A stretch of DNA of 64,000 nucleotides from Prorocentrum cordatum (taxonomy: Eukaryota; Sar; Dinophyceae; Prorocentrales; Prorocentraceae): assembly GCA_963575745.1 (NCBI GenBank), contig CAUYUJ010000163.1:40238-104237 (forward strand), given 5' to 3'. The translations under genes and the position numbers were made by a program. Position 1 is the first letter of the stretch, and each line of letters begins with the position of its first letter. Below are positions 31,207-41,920 of this stretch, piece by piece. The notes below the pieces were generated by a model. It was not told the origin of the DNA. It did no database searches and saw only the letters and a list, made by a program, of their open reading frames with translations.

Positions 31207-31327
31207 CTCGGTTGACCCGGATCTGCATTGACCCGGGTCAGCAGATCCCCGATTCACTGGAAACCTTTCGAGTAAGGGCCAACAGCTCCTCGGACTTCCT
31301 GCGCGCCGTACATCCCTGTGGCAAGCC

Positions 31328-31480
31328 AGGGGGCCCCAGACCCCCTCGCGACGTGAAACAAAAATCAGGACGGACGGTTTTTCGTAGTTTTCGGCCCCTG
31401 GGGGCCCTCGCGAGGCCTCGCGGCCGTCGAAAACTTGCTCGGAGAAACCGGTCCCAGGGAATGGGCCGAGACTTCTAGGG
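31328..31480 (-). mobile_element. CCCAGACCCCC-family element, truncated reverse copy
   Basis: 'ccccagaccccctcgcgacg' starts it. The interior 'gaaaccggtcccaggg' and 'cgagacttctaggg' matches the complement of 61349-61536. The right end is missing. Confidence 0.6.
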
Positions 31481-32091
31481 ATCGCGCATGGAAATTAGCC
31501 TGGCGAAGGACCCAACCATCTGCAGTTGTGAGTACCGGAATTGTGAATATCTTTTTCGGTTGCGCTGCTCCCTATGGGGCCATGAACCGTATGAGGGGTG
31601 CGCCGAATTTCGTGGCGGGGTACACAACACGAGCGAAGACGATAGGTCTAATTACGAGAAACGGAGCGCGGGGGAGTCTGAGCGCGAGTGAGTTTGAGTG
31701 TGAATGAGTCTGTGTGCGAGTGTGTATAGTTGCATGAATTCGAGCATGGCCACGCCTGGTGTGTGTATATATATATATATATGTTTATATACATATACGA
31801 ATGTGAATGGTTCACGTATGCCTGACCCTGAGTACTCGTTACACTGAGCGTGGCCGCCGCAAGAAACTTCCCCTGGAACCCCGACAGCAGCGCCCGCACG
31901 CCGCGACGCCCATGTCGGCACGCTCCTCACGAGGATCGCGCCCGCTTCCTTCCCGTTCTTTTTCTCCCTCTTTGCCCGTGCGCGCCCATGTCCAAGGCTG
32001 CGGGCGCGGCGCTGCACGGAGTCCCCGCGACGCGCGTTGGTCGCCCTCGAAGGGTCCCGGCGACGCGCGCGGGTCGTCCGCTGCGCGGAGC

Positions 32092-32123
<32 letters not shown>

Positions 32124-32341
32124 CTAGCTGGCTGGCTGATAGCGGGCAAGGCTGTGGCCGCTGGGCAAAGCGACGACGGGGGCGAGCGAGGCTCTGGGCA
32201 GAGCGCAGCGCGGAATTCCCGCGACGCGCGCTGGTCGCCCTGAGAGGGTCCCAGCGACGCGCGCGGGCCGCCCGCGGCGCGAGGCCAAACAGTCATACCG
32301 TCGAGAGACGGCGAGGCTCTGGCGCGCCGCTCCTCAGGTCA
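31481..32341. other. Intergenic: diverged satellite monomer, TA/GA runs, 80-bp duplication
   Basis: 31565-31625 ('ctccctatggggccatgaac' then 'gaggggtgcgccgaattt') is a diverged monomer of the 89-bp satellite. A (GT)(AT) run is at 31760-31785 and (GA)n at 32092-32124. Blocks 32016-32093 and 32207-32284 ('cccgcgacgcgcg.tggtcgc') are direct copies flanking the GA run. No gene is recognised. Confidence 0.55.
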
Positions 32342-34020
32342 AGTCTCCCTGTTGGGGCCACGAAGCGTGTGAGGGGTGTGCCAAAATGGGGCGGCGGCGC
32401 CATGCGAACTGCGCCATTGGGACGTTAGGTGGAGCTCCTTACGGGGCCACGAAACGTGTGAGGGGTGTGCCAAATTGAGCGGCGGCGCCATGCGAAAAGC
32501 GCCACTGGGACGTTCGGTGAAGCTCCATATGGGGCCAAAAAGCGTGTGAGGGGTGCGCCAACATGGGGCGGCGGCGCCATGCGAACTGCGCCGCCGGGAC
32601 GTTCGGTGGAGCTCATTGTGGGGCCACGAAACGTGCGAGGGGTGTGCCAAAATGGGGCGGCGGCGCCATGCGAACTGCGCCATTGGGACCTGCGGTGGAG
32701 CTCCTTACGGGGTCACGAAGCGTGTGAGGGGTGTGCCAAACTGGGGCGGCGGCGCCATGCGAACTGTGCCATTGGGGCGTTCGGTGGTGCTCCTTCTGTG
32801 GCCACGAAGCGTGTGAGGGGTGTGCCAAACTTAGCCACGCAGCGCGTGAGGGGTGTGCCAAAATGGCGCGGCGGCGCCGTGCGAACTGCACCAATGCGAC
32901 CTTAGGTGGGGCTCCTTACGGGGCCACGAAACGTGTGAGGGGTGTGCCAAACTGGGGCGGCGGCGCCATGCGATTTGCGCCAGTGGGACGTTTGGTGGAG
33001 CTCCCTGTGGGGCCACGAAACGTGTGAGGGATGCCCCCAAATCGGGCGGCGGCGCCATGCGAACTGCGCAACTGGGTCGTTAGGTGGGGCTCCATGTGGG
33101 GCCACGAAACGTGCGAGGGGTGTGCCAACATGTGGCGGCGGCGCCATCGAACTGCGCCATTGGGACCTGCGGTGGAGCTCCTTCTGGGGTCACGAAGCGT
33201 GTGAGGGGTGTGCCAAACTGGGGCGGCGGCGCCATGCGAACTGCGCCACTGGGACGTTCGGTGGAGCTCCCTGTGGGGCCACGAAACGTGTGAGGGATGC
33301 CCCCAAATGGGGCGGCGGCGCCATGCGAACTGCGCCACTGGGTCGTTAGGTGGGGCTCCCTGTGGGGCCACGAAACGTGCGAAGGGTGTGCCAACATGTG
33401 GCGGCGGCGCCATCGAACTGCGCCATTTGGACCTGCGGTGGGGCTCCTTTGGGGGTCACGAAGCGTGTGAAGGGTGTGCCAAACTGGGGCGGCGTCGCCA
33501 TGCGAACTGCGCCATTGGGGTCTCAGGTGGAGCTCCCTATGTGGCCACGAAGCGTGTGAGGAGTGTACCAAACTGGGGTGGCGGCGCCATGCGAACTGCG
33601 CCACTGGGACCTTAGGTGGAGCTCATTGTGGGGCCACGAAACGTGTGAGGGGTGTGCCAAAATGGGGCGGCGGCGCCATGCGAACTGCGCCACTGCGACC
33701 TTAGGTGGATCTCCCTGTGGGGGCCACGCGGCGTGTGAGTGGTGTGCCAAAATGGAACGGCGACGCCATGCGAACTGCGCCACTGGGACTTTCGGTGGAG
33801 CTCCTTGTGTGACCACGGAACGTGTGAGGGGCGCGCCCAAAGTGGGGCGGCGGCGCCATGCGAACTGCGCTAGTGGGACGTTCGGTTGAGCCCCCTGTGG
33901 GGCCACGAAGCGTGTGAGGGGTGTGCCAACATGGGGCGGCGGCGCCATGCGAACTGCGCCACTGGGACTTTGGGTGGGGCTCCTTGTGGGGCCGCGAAAC
34001 GTGCGAGGGGTGTACCGACA
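32342..34020 (+). repeat. 89-bp satellite array, about 19 monomers, with a 3-monomer higher-order repeat
   Basis: The monomer runs 'ggtggagctccctgtggggc', 'cacgaaacgtgtgaggggtg', 'tgccaaaatggggcggcggc', 'gccatgcgaactgcgccact'. Spacing of 'gaggggtg' is 88-89. The variant 'gtgagggatgcccc' recurs at 33024 and 33290, and a 'gccatcgaactg' variant at about 33146 and 33410, showing a three-monomer unit of about 266 bp. The repeated 'CQNGAAAPCELRHWDLRWSS' type frames are translations of the satellite. Confidence 0.9.
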
Positions 34021-34064
34021 CAGAGACATCATGAAGGCAAGAACAAGGACTTGGACACGGGAGG

Positions 34065-34170
34065 GGGGGAGGGAGGAGGAGGAGGAGGAGGAGGAGGAGG
34101 AGGAGGAGGAGGAGGAGGAGGAGGAGGAGGAGGAGGAGGAGGAAGAGTATGAAGAGGAGGAGGAGGAGGA
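34065..34170. repeat. (GGA)n tract
   Basis: Follows the satellite array directly. The Ser/Leu-rich minus-strand frames across it are artefacts. Confidence 0.9.
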
Positions 34171-34478
34171 AGCGGGAGGGAGGGGCGCGGGGCGCTGTCT
34201 CTTCAAAACGAGGGCCCATCACCACAGGATGGTTGGGACAAATCAGGACGTCGCATATCTGGAGCGGCGAATCAAGTGGCCTTCGCCACATCCCGCCACC
34301 GCGCCAGCGATGATCAGGAGAGGGAGGGGGAGGACGAGGAGGAGGAGGAGGAGGAGGAGGCCTCTTGGATGCCTCTTTGGACTTCCAGGAAACCTCTGTG
34401 GTGCCTCTCGGGGGCTGTCGGAGGGAGTCGTCCTGGGCGCCTCGTGTCCTTCTCGCGCTACCCCCTCGCGTGCGGCCA
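34171..34478. other. No gene recognised
   Basis: Mixed sequence with a short gga run near 34320-34360 and a 'cctcttggatgcc' repeat patch. Confidence 0.35.
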
Positions 34479-34728
34479 CCAAATCCTGGCCTGGCCCGTT
34501 TTCGCTCGTCGTCTAGGGTTAAATCGGGCTTGTCCCTCTACAAGGGGGAATCTCCAAACATAGTTAAACAAATAGTCAGTGGACGATGTTTTTTTGTTCA
34601 ACACCGTGTTTGACTAGTTGTGTATGTCTGGGGTATGTTTAAGTCATATTCCAAACATCCACCTGTAGAGGGACACGCCCGACCTAAACCAAATCTTGAC
34701 CTGGCCCGTTTTCGCTCGTCGTCTAGGG
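34479..34728. mobile_element. GTCGGGC-family element flanked by 40-bp direct repeats
   Basis: The element occupies about 34519-34687: 'ttaaatcgggcttgtccctc' at the left, 'cacctgtagagggacacgcc' then 'cgacctaaa' at the right. 34479-34518 and 34689-34728 are 40-bp direct copies differing at two positions, both ending 'cgctcgtcgtctaggg'. A flank of that length is too long for ordinary target-site duplication, and it parallels the duplicated flank at 10659-10927. Confidence 0.75.
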
Positions 34729-34734
34729 GCCATG

Positions 34735-34905
34735 TTGGGTCGGAGGGCTCCGAATCGCAGTTCCAGTCCCCCTCTTGAGCTTCCTCTTGTGTGCCTCTTG
34801 GGAGCCCCCTGGATCCCTCTTGGGAGCCTTGGAGCTATATCGGGCGCGTATTCGGGGCTTTTCGGGCCGTCGTGGGCGCTCTGAGGGCAGCCACGCGCAA
34901 GACCA
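34735..34905. repeat. 'ctcttgggagcc' repeat patch
   Basis: Same degenerate repeat as 1-470 and 29420-30650. Confidence 0.5.
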
Positions 34906-35900
34906 TCTACATTCACACAACAAGCGTACTTGAGTCGTTTAATGAGTTTGCCCTCTCGGGCCCACACCCAGTGCCTCCAAGACGACCCAAGAGGATTTCA
35001 ACATAGCGGTCCTTAGGGCTACCAAGAGCTTTGAGCCTCCTCGAGCATTGCTTGGAAGTATATCGGGAGATGTTAGAGTCCGCCTTGAACTTCTGGCAAG
35101 CTTATGGTCTGTACCTTCAGGAATCTGACACTCCCTCTGACGCCTACATCTGAATGGGCCTCGGAGTACTCCACTTCGTGGTGAAGGCACGGTGATGGAT
35201 TTCAGGGCGCCTCGCATGCGCAGTCCCTCCCAGACAGAACGCATGGCGGGCAGGCATGATGTGGTTTACCCATGGTCAAGTGAGGAAGCATGCTCGGGGG
35301 GCCACGGAGCGCTCGGGGAAGAGAGGACAAGTGGAATCTGGGATCAGGGTTGCCCTGTACACCAACAGAGAGGACTACGCCTTGCCTGGTGTTCCTCGGC
35401 GCTGTTCCTGCCTCGTTGCCATCTCCGCTGCCCAGGGCTTTCTCTTCTTCAGAACATCTGGCCGCAGTCCCTGAGGCCATCGGCCAAGCGCGTACGGCGA
35501 GATGCGAGAGCACGCTACCTCCGACTTTCCTCCCGCCTCATCCCTTGCCGTCCACAGTTCTGCAATGTGAATATATAATCTCCTTTCTCCCATGAAGACG
35601 GCTGTGGAGTTGTCCGCCCCTTTCCGTTTTTTTTTTTTTTTTTTTTTTTGTTTTTTCTTTTTTTCCTTTTTTATGCTTACACACATGTCATCATTATTTG
35701 ATCTGGCTCATGTTTCTTTTACTCGGAACGTCTTCGGTTTCTCAAAACGGTGCTGCCACTGCAGCGCGCGGTTCATGTTAGGATCGGCGCTCTGTTCCTC
35801 TCGTTCAGACTGGCGGTCTCGCCCAAGCGCGGGCCACTTTTCTGGAGCTGAGTTATTCCTCGTCGTTGTCGGCACGCTTCGCTCCCTCCCCCCGCCTTCC
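34906..35900. other. Mostly unique; T run 35627-35675; weak exon-like frame 34980-35130
   Basis: A frame at 34980-35130 reads 'EDFNIAVLRATKSFEPPRAL' and onward without repeat character before a stop. It could be an exon remnant, but I recognise no family. The rest shows no gene. Confidence 0.25.
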
Positions 35901-36836
35901 CCTGGTCACCCTGCTCCTCCCACTTCTCCCACTCCAGCTCCTGCTGCTGCTGTTCCTCCTCGTCGTCCTCCTTCATACTCCTCCTCTTCCTCCTGATTAT
36001 CCTCCTGCTCATTCGCCACCTCCTTTTCCTCCTCCTCCTCCTCCTGCTCGTCCTCCTCCTCCCATGTACGCAGCTCCCCTTTGCCGACTGCACATGGCAC
36101 GATAGGGGTCCTTTTTGGAATTTCAGGTCCGCCATGGCACGCGCTGTCAAATCGAAACAAAACTATGCGCAAGGGGAAGGGCTGGGTGGGAGGCGTCGGA
36201 TGTCGCACATGGCGCGAGCGCACCTAGCTGTTTTTCCCGCTGTCATCATTTTTTGTTTGACTTGCGGCCCCGCTACGCTTCCTCGCGCAAGACCCGCTCT
36301 TTGTTGTCGCCCAGGCGTCGCGCAAGCCGTAACGATTTGGGCCCGGAGCTTCTGGCGTAATCAAGCGGCGCCGGAGGCAGACGCCCAAGTTTCTCACCTC
36401 TCGCGTTCAGCTTCCCCTCCTCCTTGGCATCGCTCGGACGTGTGCATCTTTCCTTCGGCGAGGACCATCGAGGAGCATCCTTGATCACTCGGCGACAAAA
36501 CCACGCACGAGACCAAAAGACAAACACGGGGAATGGACGCCCGAGCGATGGCCGGACTCGCGCCCTCCCTCCACGCGTGCTCTCCCTCCTCGGACGCGAG
36601 CTCGCCCATCCTGTTGGCGCCTGCCGGTGCGCCACCCGGCGCACGGCTGCCCGACCTGGCCTGGCCACTTCCGCAGAGCGCCGCACGGGCCCGGCGCGCG
36701 GCGCTCGCTCCGCCCCGATGCCGGCCTCCAGCTCTTGCTGCTACCGTCCCTCCTCGTCCTCCTCCTCCTCCTCCTCCATGCTCCTCTTCCTCCCGCTGAT
36801 CCTCAGTCCTGCTCCTTCGCCGCCTCCTCTCCCTCC
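35901..36836. other. C/T-rich tract 35900-36060, then no recognised gene
   Basis: 'cctcctcctgctcgtcctcc' type sequence is followed by GC-rich sequence without recognisable domains; a second, smaller CT tract is at 36740-36790. Confidence 0.35.
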
Positions 36837-37021
36837 TCCCCAGAGATCTGGTGTCGTGATTTTTTCAATGCGCGGTCCCCGGAAGTCTCGACCCATTCCC
36901 CAGCACCGGTTTTTCATCCCGAGTCGTTTTTTGACGCTCCCGAGGCCCGGCGAGGGCTCCTAGGGGCCGACATTAGCGAAAAACGTCCGTCTTGCTTTTT
37001 TCAATGCGTTGGATCTCTGGG
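36837..37021 (+). mobile_element. CCCAGACCCCC-family element, diverged copy
   Basis: 'ccccagagatc' at the left and 'gatctctggg' at the right are inverted. The interior shares 'gtgattttttcaatgcg', 'catcccgagtcgttttt' and 'gacgctcccgaggcccgg' with 61349-61536. Confidence 0.65.
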
Positions 37022-37184
37022 TCCTCCCGTGTGCGCAGCTCCCCTTTCTGCCGCTGGCGCAGGTCCCGTGCGCCTCCCGTCGCGGCGGCGCTCTCGTGCG
37101 GCGCTCTCGGGCGGGCCCCCGCCCTCTGACACACGTTTTGGTGCGCTGGCTACGGCGCCGGGGCTGCGCGGCTGGCTCGGGCCA

Positions 37185-37399
37185 CGCGAAGGGGGGGGGG
37201 GGCTCCAGGGGGGGGGGGGGGCGCATCGGGCCCCGGGGGGGGGGGGTCCAGGAGGGGGGGGGGAGGCTCTGGGGGGGGGGGGGGGGCGGAGAGGCTCCAG
37301 GGGGGGGAGAGGCTCCAGGGGGAGAGGCTCCAGGGGGGGCAGAGGCCCTATAGGAGTGGGGAGGGGCTCCGGGGGGGGGGGGGCATCGGGCCCCCAGTC
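37185..37399. repeat. G-run minisatellite ('ggctccagggggg')
   Basis: Long G runs separated by 'aggctcc', 'catcggg' and 'gtcc'. Runs of this kind are prone to length errors. Confidence 0.75.
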
Positions 37400-37541
37400 T
37401 CAAGTTGGGCCTGTCCCTCTGCAGGAGGACTACTCAAGGATAGCTCAAGCATAGTCCGGGGCGGATTTTTTTCGGCCGAATTTCTGCTACCCTTGCATTT
37501 GGCCCAACATTCCGCGTGTAGGGGGACATGCCCGACGCAAG
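37400..37541. mobile_element. GTCGGGC-family element, copy
   Basis: Left 'caagttgggcctgtccctct' with 'gcagga', right 'cgcgtgtagggggacatgcc' with 'cgacgcaag'. Confidence 0.7.
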
Positions 37542-38771
37542 CTCAGAGGGGGGGAGGGGCATCGGACCCCGACCCAAGCTCAGGGAGGGAGGGGGTGGGA
37601 GGCATCGGGCTTCCACCCGACCATGCATCGCCGGTGGGGGGCCCGAACGCCCGCCCCGCCAGGGGATGTGCGGGTGTGCCATCGCATCGCCCCCTTCGCG
37701 TCCGCGCGTCCCTGGCGCGCGCACCCCCTCTCGACGCCGCCGCCTCGTCCCATTCCATTCCATGCGAGGAGGAGGAGGAGGAGGAGGAGGAGGAGGAGGA
37801 GGAGGAGGAGGAGGACCTTTCTCTTGTTCCTCCCCCACTTGCCCCTGCGCCTCCACGTCGCCCGCCCGTTTGTCGCAGCTCGCGTGCCCGTGCCCCTGCG
37901 CCCGCCAAGAGCGGGCCGTGGGCACTCTGAATGCCGCTCTTGTCGCGGAGTCCTCGGCTTCGCGAGCTTGCTGCGGTTGACTCTGGGCACGCGGGCGTGA
38001 GACAAATGCCGCGCGTGAACACAAACTGTGCCACCGTGGCGAAGAGGGCTTGGCGGCTGTACGGCTGTCTACGATGCGAGACGCTTTCCCCTCGCGTGAA
38101 CTTCTGACTCCACGCCAAGTCAGGCAACATGGCCTGACAATCAGGGAGAGGTTTGACGCTTAGGGGTCGAGGCGTCCACCACGCCTGTAATCCCGGGTGT
38201 GGGCCGATCTCAGTCGCTTCGCAGTGGGCGTCTCCCCGGGGACTGCCCGACTCTCCGTGGGTTAATCCCCGCAGGTCAGTGCAGGGTTTCGGGGATGCCA
38301 GTGCACACCAGACCGAATTCTGTGGCCACGCCCACGACAAAAAAAATCGTCGGACACGATCGGGAATTCTCGTAAATCCCACGGTGTAGGGTCGGTACAG
38401 CCGCGTTCTAGTTGGATCACTCAATCTTGCCCCGACCAGGAACCGATCGTCACAGACCAATCGATTTTTCTGTGTCTTCCATCCTCCTTCGTCTGTCTTC
38501 CATCTCCCGTTTTCATCCACCCTTCCTTCTCTCCACTCGTCTCTCCCTCGTCCCTCATCCTTCTCCCTCCTCCTCCTCCCCCTCCCCTCCCGCCTCTCCG
38601 ACCTCCTTCCTCCCTCCGACCTCCGCTCAGGCAGGCCGGGTGCCGCCCGAGGATCCGACGAGAGCACGGCCAAAACGCCAGCATGTCACCAGCTGCCGCC
38701 ACCTCCATCCGCGCCCGGTCCAGAAACGCCTCCCGGCCATCGGTCCTCGCAGGTGGCTGCCCATCGGGACT
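37542..38771. other. No gene recognised; (GGA)n 37770-37815; C/T-rich 38480-38640
   Basis: A 376-codon minus-strand frame covers much of this stretch but is Arg/Ser-rich and crosses the GGA tract, with no recognisable domain. Confidence 0.35.
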
Positions 38772-38965
38772 CGGGGGCGGAAAAGAGGGGGGTGACGACT
38801 AGGGGAGGGTGGATGTCATGGCGGGGGCCATGATGTTTCCCCAGATCTCATGGCGCCTCTTCTTGTTTCATTCTGTCCCTGGCCCCCCCGCTGGGCCGCG
38901 CACACGCCGCCGGTCATGATTTGCAACCCCCCCCTCTTGGACACCCCCCTCTTGGCCGCTCCCGA
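38772..38965. mobile_element. 194-bp element with 6-bp target duplication, copy 1
   Basis: Starts 'cgggggcggaaaagaggggg' and ends 'cctcttggccgctcccga'; the ends are inverted. Flanked by GGGACT on both sides (38766-38771 and 38966-38971). The centre has 'atggcgggggccat'. About 93 percent identical to 43110-43302 and 62871-63063. Confidence 0.9.
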
Positions 38966-39208
38966 GGGACTCTGGCATCCAGATCTATGTTTTGTGGTCC
39001 GGCTTGCTGTGCACAGGGCAGACCAGCAGTTACGCTGCACGTCCGTTTGAACAGTATGGGCTGTCATCTCATGCGCTGAACACTGTTGAACACTGTTGAA
39101 CACTGTTGAACGAATCGTGGGCGTTGCATATCAGCATGCCGATGGGGGGACTCTGACGTGTAGATCCACGTTCCGTGATCCACGTTCCGTGGTCCGACAA
39201 ACTATGCT
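38966..39208. other. Short direct repeats
   Basis: 'cactgttgaa' is repeated three times at 39077-39110 (12-bp unit) and 'ccacgttccgtg' twice near 39165-39190. Confidence 0.55.
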
Positions 39209-39410
39209 TGGTGGTCCCCAAACGTGGTGGTGAGAACACCCGGTGGTGAGTTTTGGGCGATTTGGGTAATGGTTTTCGAGCGCTGGCTGGCCCAGGAAAC
39301 GCAAAACCTCGTGGCGACCGCGCGTCCCCAAACCCGGTGGTGACCCAGAATTATTTCTGTGGGGAATCGGGGTCACCACCGGGTGTCTCACCACCTGGTT
39401 TGGAGACCAC
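39209..39410. mobile_element. About 200-bp element with about 38-bp inverted ends
   Basis: Left 'ttggtggtccccaaacgtgg' and on to 'acacccggtggtga'; the right end 'tcaccaccgggtgt' to 'ctggtttggagaccaccaa' is its complement with few mismatches. 'ccaaacccggtggtga' also occurs internally near 39328. No ORF. Confidence 0.7.
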
Positions 39411-39499
39411 CAATATGCGCAGGACAGGCCGTCACTTGCACTGCACATCTCGCTGCCGTGCCACTTTCGCCCTCGTCGTCCTGGCCCTCCTTGTCCTGC

Positions 39500-40412
39500 C
39501 GGGAAGGACGAGGAGGAGGCGGAGGAGGAAGTGGAGTGTGGAAGATGACGCGGAGGCAGTGGAAGGGGAGGAATATGAGGAGGAGGAGGAGGATAATGTG
39601 GGCAGTGGAGGAGGAGGAATATGAGGAGGAGGAGGAGGAGGAGGAATATGAGGAGGAGGAATAGGAGGAGGAGGAGGATAATGTGGGCAGTGGAGGAAGG
39701 AGGAGGCAGGGGAGCGAGAGGGAGAGGGATGGTAATGATGCTGCCGCTGCTGATGGTGATGATGCTGCTGATGATGGTGATGATGATGGTGATGACGATG
39801 ATGATGATGGTGATGATGATGGTGATGATGATGATGGTGATGATGATGATGATGATGGTGATGACGATGATGATGACGATGACGATGATGATTTCGATGA
39901 TGATGTTGGTGCTGTTGCTGATGCTAACGATGATGCTGGTGCGGGTGATGGTGATGATGACGATGATGATGACGATTATGGTGGTGGTGGTGATGCTGTT
40001 GATGATGACGACGACGAGGATGAGGATGATGCTGATGGTGCTGATGATGACGGTGATGATGATGCTGATGCTGATGATTGTTATGGTGGTGATGATGATG
40101 ACGATGACGATGATGATGATTATGATGATGATAATGATGCTGATGATGATGACGATAATACTGGCGATGATGACGACGATGATGATAATGATGATGTTGA
40201 TGATGTTGATGCTGATAATGCTGATGATGATGCTGCTACTGATGATCATGACTATGATGATGCTGATGCTGATGATGCTGATGATGACGATGATGACGAT
40301 GACGATGGCGACGATGATGCTGCTGATGATGGTGATGCTGCTGATGATGACTATGCTGATGATGATGTTGGTGATGCTGATGCTGATGCTGATGCTGATG
40401 CTGATGCTGATG

Positions 40413-40486
<74 letters not shown>

Positions 40487-40565
40487 AATGACGGTGATGA
40501 TGACTATGCGGATGTTGCTGCTGCTGATGATGATGATGATTATGATCACGATGATGAGGGATATG
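39500..40565. repeat. (GGA)n then about 830 bp of imperfect (GAT)n
   Basis: GGA/GAA-rich to about 39730, then gat triplets with gct, ggt, gac, gtt and aat changes to 40560. The 296-codon Asp-rich and 429-codon Met/Leu-rich plus-strand frames and the Ile-rich minus-strand frame are translations of the repeat. Confidence 0.85.
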
Positions 40566-40737
40566 GGCGATGAAGCGAATGAGGACGAGGATGACGATAA
40601 TCCGCCCGCAGGACCTGGACTTCTCGAGCGTCGACGACGTCTTGCCGAGCCAGGAGATCGATCTGGTGGAGGCCCGCCCAGCCCGCCGCTGGTCTCTTGC
40701 CTGGTCAGGTCGACGTCCCCCCAACATACTCTAACTA

Positions 40738-41008
40738 CGAGTTCGTCGCCTCCCCAGGGGGCGATGCGCACAGCGAGAAGCCTCACAGAATATGCTCCGT
40801 GGCGGGCGCCTCTGGGCCATACCGCTCGGGAAGCGATCAAGGAACGTGCTGAGAACCCTCTGTGGTCTGCACGAAATTTTCTCAGAACCTTTCTGGCTAA
40901 GTCGTTTTAGGACCTATCATCGGGATTCTGTTCTAAGAACAATTCCGGGCTCTACGAACATGTCGTGGTAGGCCTCTAGGAATGCCAGGATGGTCGGTTC
41001 GTGCTCAA
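40738..41008. mobile_element. Repeat blocks: 56.6-kb relative, then CCTATAGG-family copy 2
   Basis: 40738-40842 ('cccagggggcgatgcgcac' to 'ccgctcgggaagcgat') matches 56622-56730. 40843-41008 matches 30930-31112: 'gagaaccctctgtggtctgc', 'gttctaagaac' and 'aggaatgccaggatggtcgg'. Confidence 0.6.
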
Positions 41009-41340
41009 AGGAGGGGACAAAGACGCACGGACACAGTGTCATCGCCCAATCCCAAGAGCATGTGGGAAAGCATGGGCAGGGTCGAAGAGACGTAAGAGTG
41101 ACCTTTCGCCGGAGTGACCTTTGGTGCGGGCCCAACGGGGTCCCGCGATCGCGCGCTTGTGTTTGGCCCCCCGCGGCCCCCAAGAAGCCGCGCACCAAAG
41201 GTCACTCTCACCAAGGGTCACTCTTGCGTGTAGTCGATAGGGGGGGAGGGAAGACGAAGGTCCAAAGCATCTGGAAGAATCTATGGGGGGATCCTGGGAT
41301 TTGTGTGCGCGCACTCCTTCGTGTGTGTCCCTGGGCCCCC
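41009..41340 (+). mobile_element. ACACAGACAC-family element interrupted by a nested insertion
   Basis: The left half 'aaggaggggacaaagacgca' to 'catgggcaggg' and the right half 'gggggagggaagacg' to 'gtgtgtccctgggcccc' belong to the family but are separated by the inverted-repeat element 41092-41227. Confidence 0.7.
41092..41227. mobile_element. Nested element with about 36-bp inverted ends
   Basis: Left 'gtaagagtgacctttcgccg' then 'gagtgacctttggtgcg'; right 'cgcaccaaaggtcactctca' then 'ccaagggtcactcttgc', its complement. Each arm is itself an internal direct repeat of 'gagtgacctt'. Confidence 0.75.
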
Positions 41341-41436
41341 CTGACGCCGGCATCGCGCGGCAGCAAGTCCCGCCTCGAGCTCGGGAGGGGCTCCAGCTTT
41401 CGGGCCGGTCTTGGGGTCTGGCGCAGGGGGCCCAGG

Positions 41437-41677
41437 CTTGAGTCGGGCCTGTCCCTCTACAGGAGGAATATCCAGAAGTCAAAAAAATAGCCTGGGGACC
41501 ATTTTTGACAATTTTTTGGGAGTATTTTCGAACATTCCTGGGGTATTCAATTTTTCGTCCAAAATCCGCCTGTAGGGGGACATGCCCGACCTAAGCCTTG
41601 GCTTTTCTTTTGAACATTCTTGGCGTATTGAATTTTTCGTCCCAAATCCGCCTGTAGGGGGACATGCCCGACCTGAG
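41437..41677. mobile_element. GTCGGGC-family element with duplicated right end
   Basis: Complete copy 41437-41595 ('cttgagtcgggcctgtccct' to 'catgcccgacctaag'). A second right-hand portion at 41596-41677 repeats 'gaacattc', 'attgaatttttcgtcc' and 'cgcctgtagggggacatgcc'. Confidence 0.75.
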
Positions 41678-41759
41678 CCTTGGCTGTTCTCGGCGTGGCC
41701 ACAAGAGCGACTCCATGCCTCACGACGGCTCCGAGGACCGAGGCTTGACCCACCTCCCT

Positions 41760-41920
41760 CAGGAGGGACAAAAAACACAGACACAATTAATCGTCGATTC
41801 CCAAGAATATATGGGAAAGTATGGGAAGTGGGGGGGAAGACAAAAACCCAGAACATATGAGAAAATATGGGGAATCTTTTTATTTGTGTGCATTTATTTG
41901 TGTGTCCCAGGGCCCCTTCA
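41760..41920 (+). mobile_element. ACACAGACAC-family element, complete copy
   Basis: One of the best copies: 'caggagggacaaaaaacaca' at the left and 'gtgtcccagggccccttca' at the right. Confidence 0.8.

Noticed and set aside
32342-34020. Many overlapping ORFs of 60-170 codons with 'CQ.GAAAPCELR' repeats
   Set aside because: Translation of the 89-bp satellite; as the monomer length is not a multiple of three, frames rotate.
39683-40910. Long Asp-rich (296 codons) and Met/Leu-rich (429 codons) frames
   Set aside because: They are translations of one imperfect GAT tract; all frames on both strands are open because the triplet repeat has no stop.
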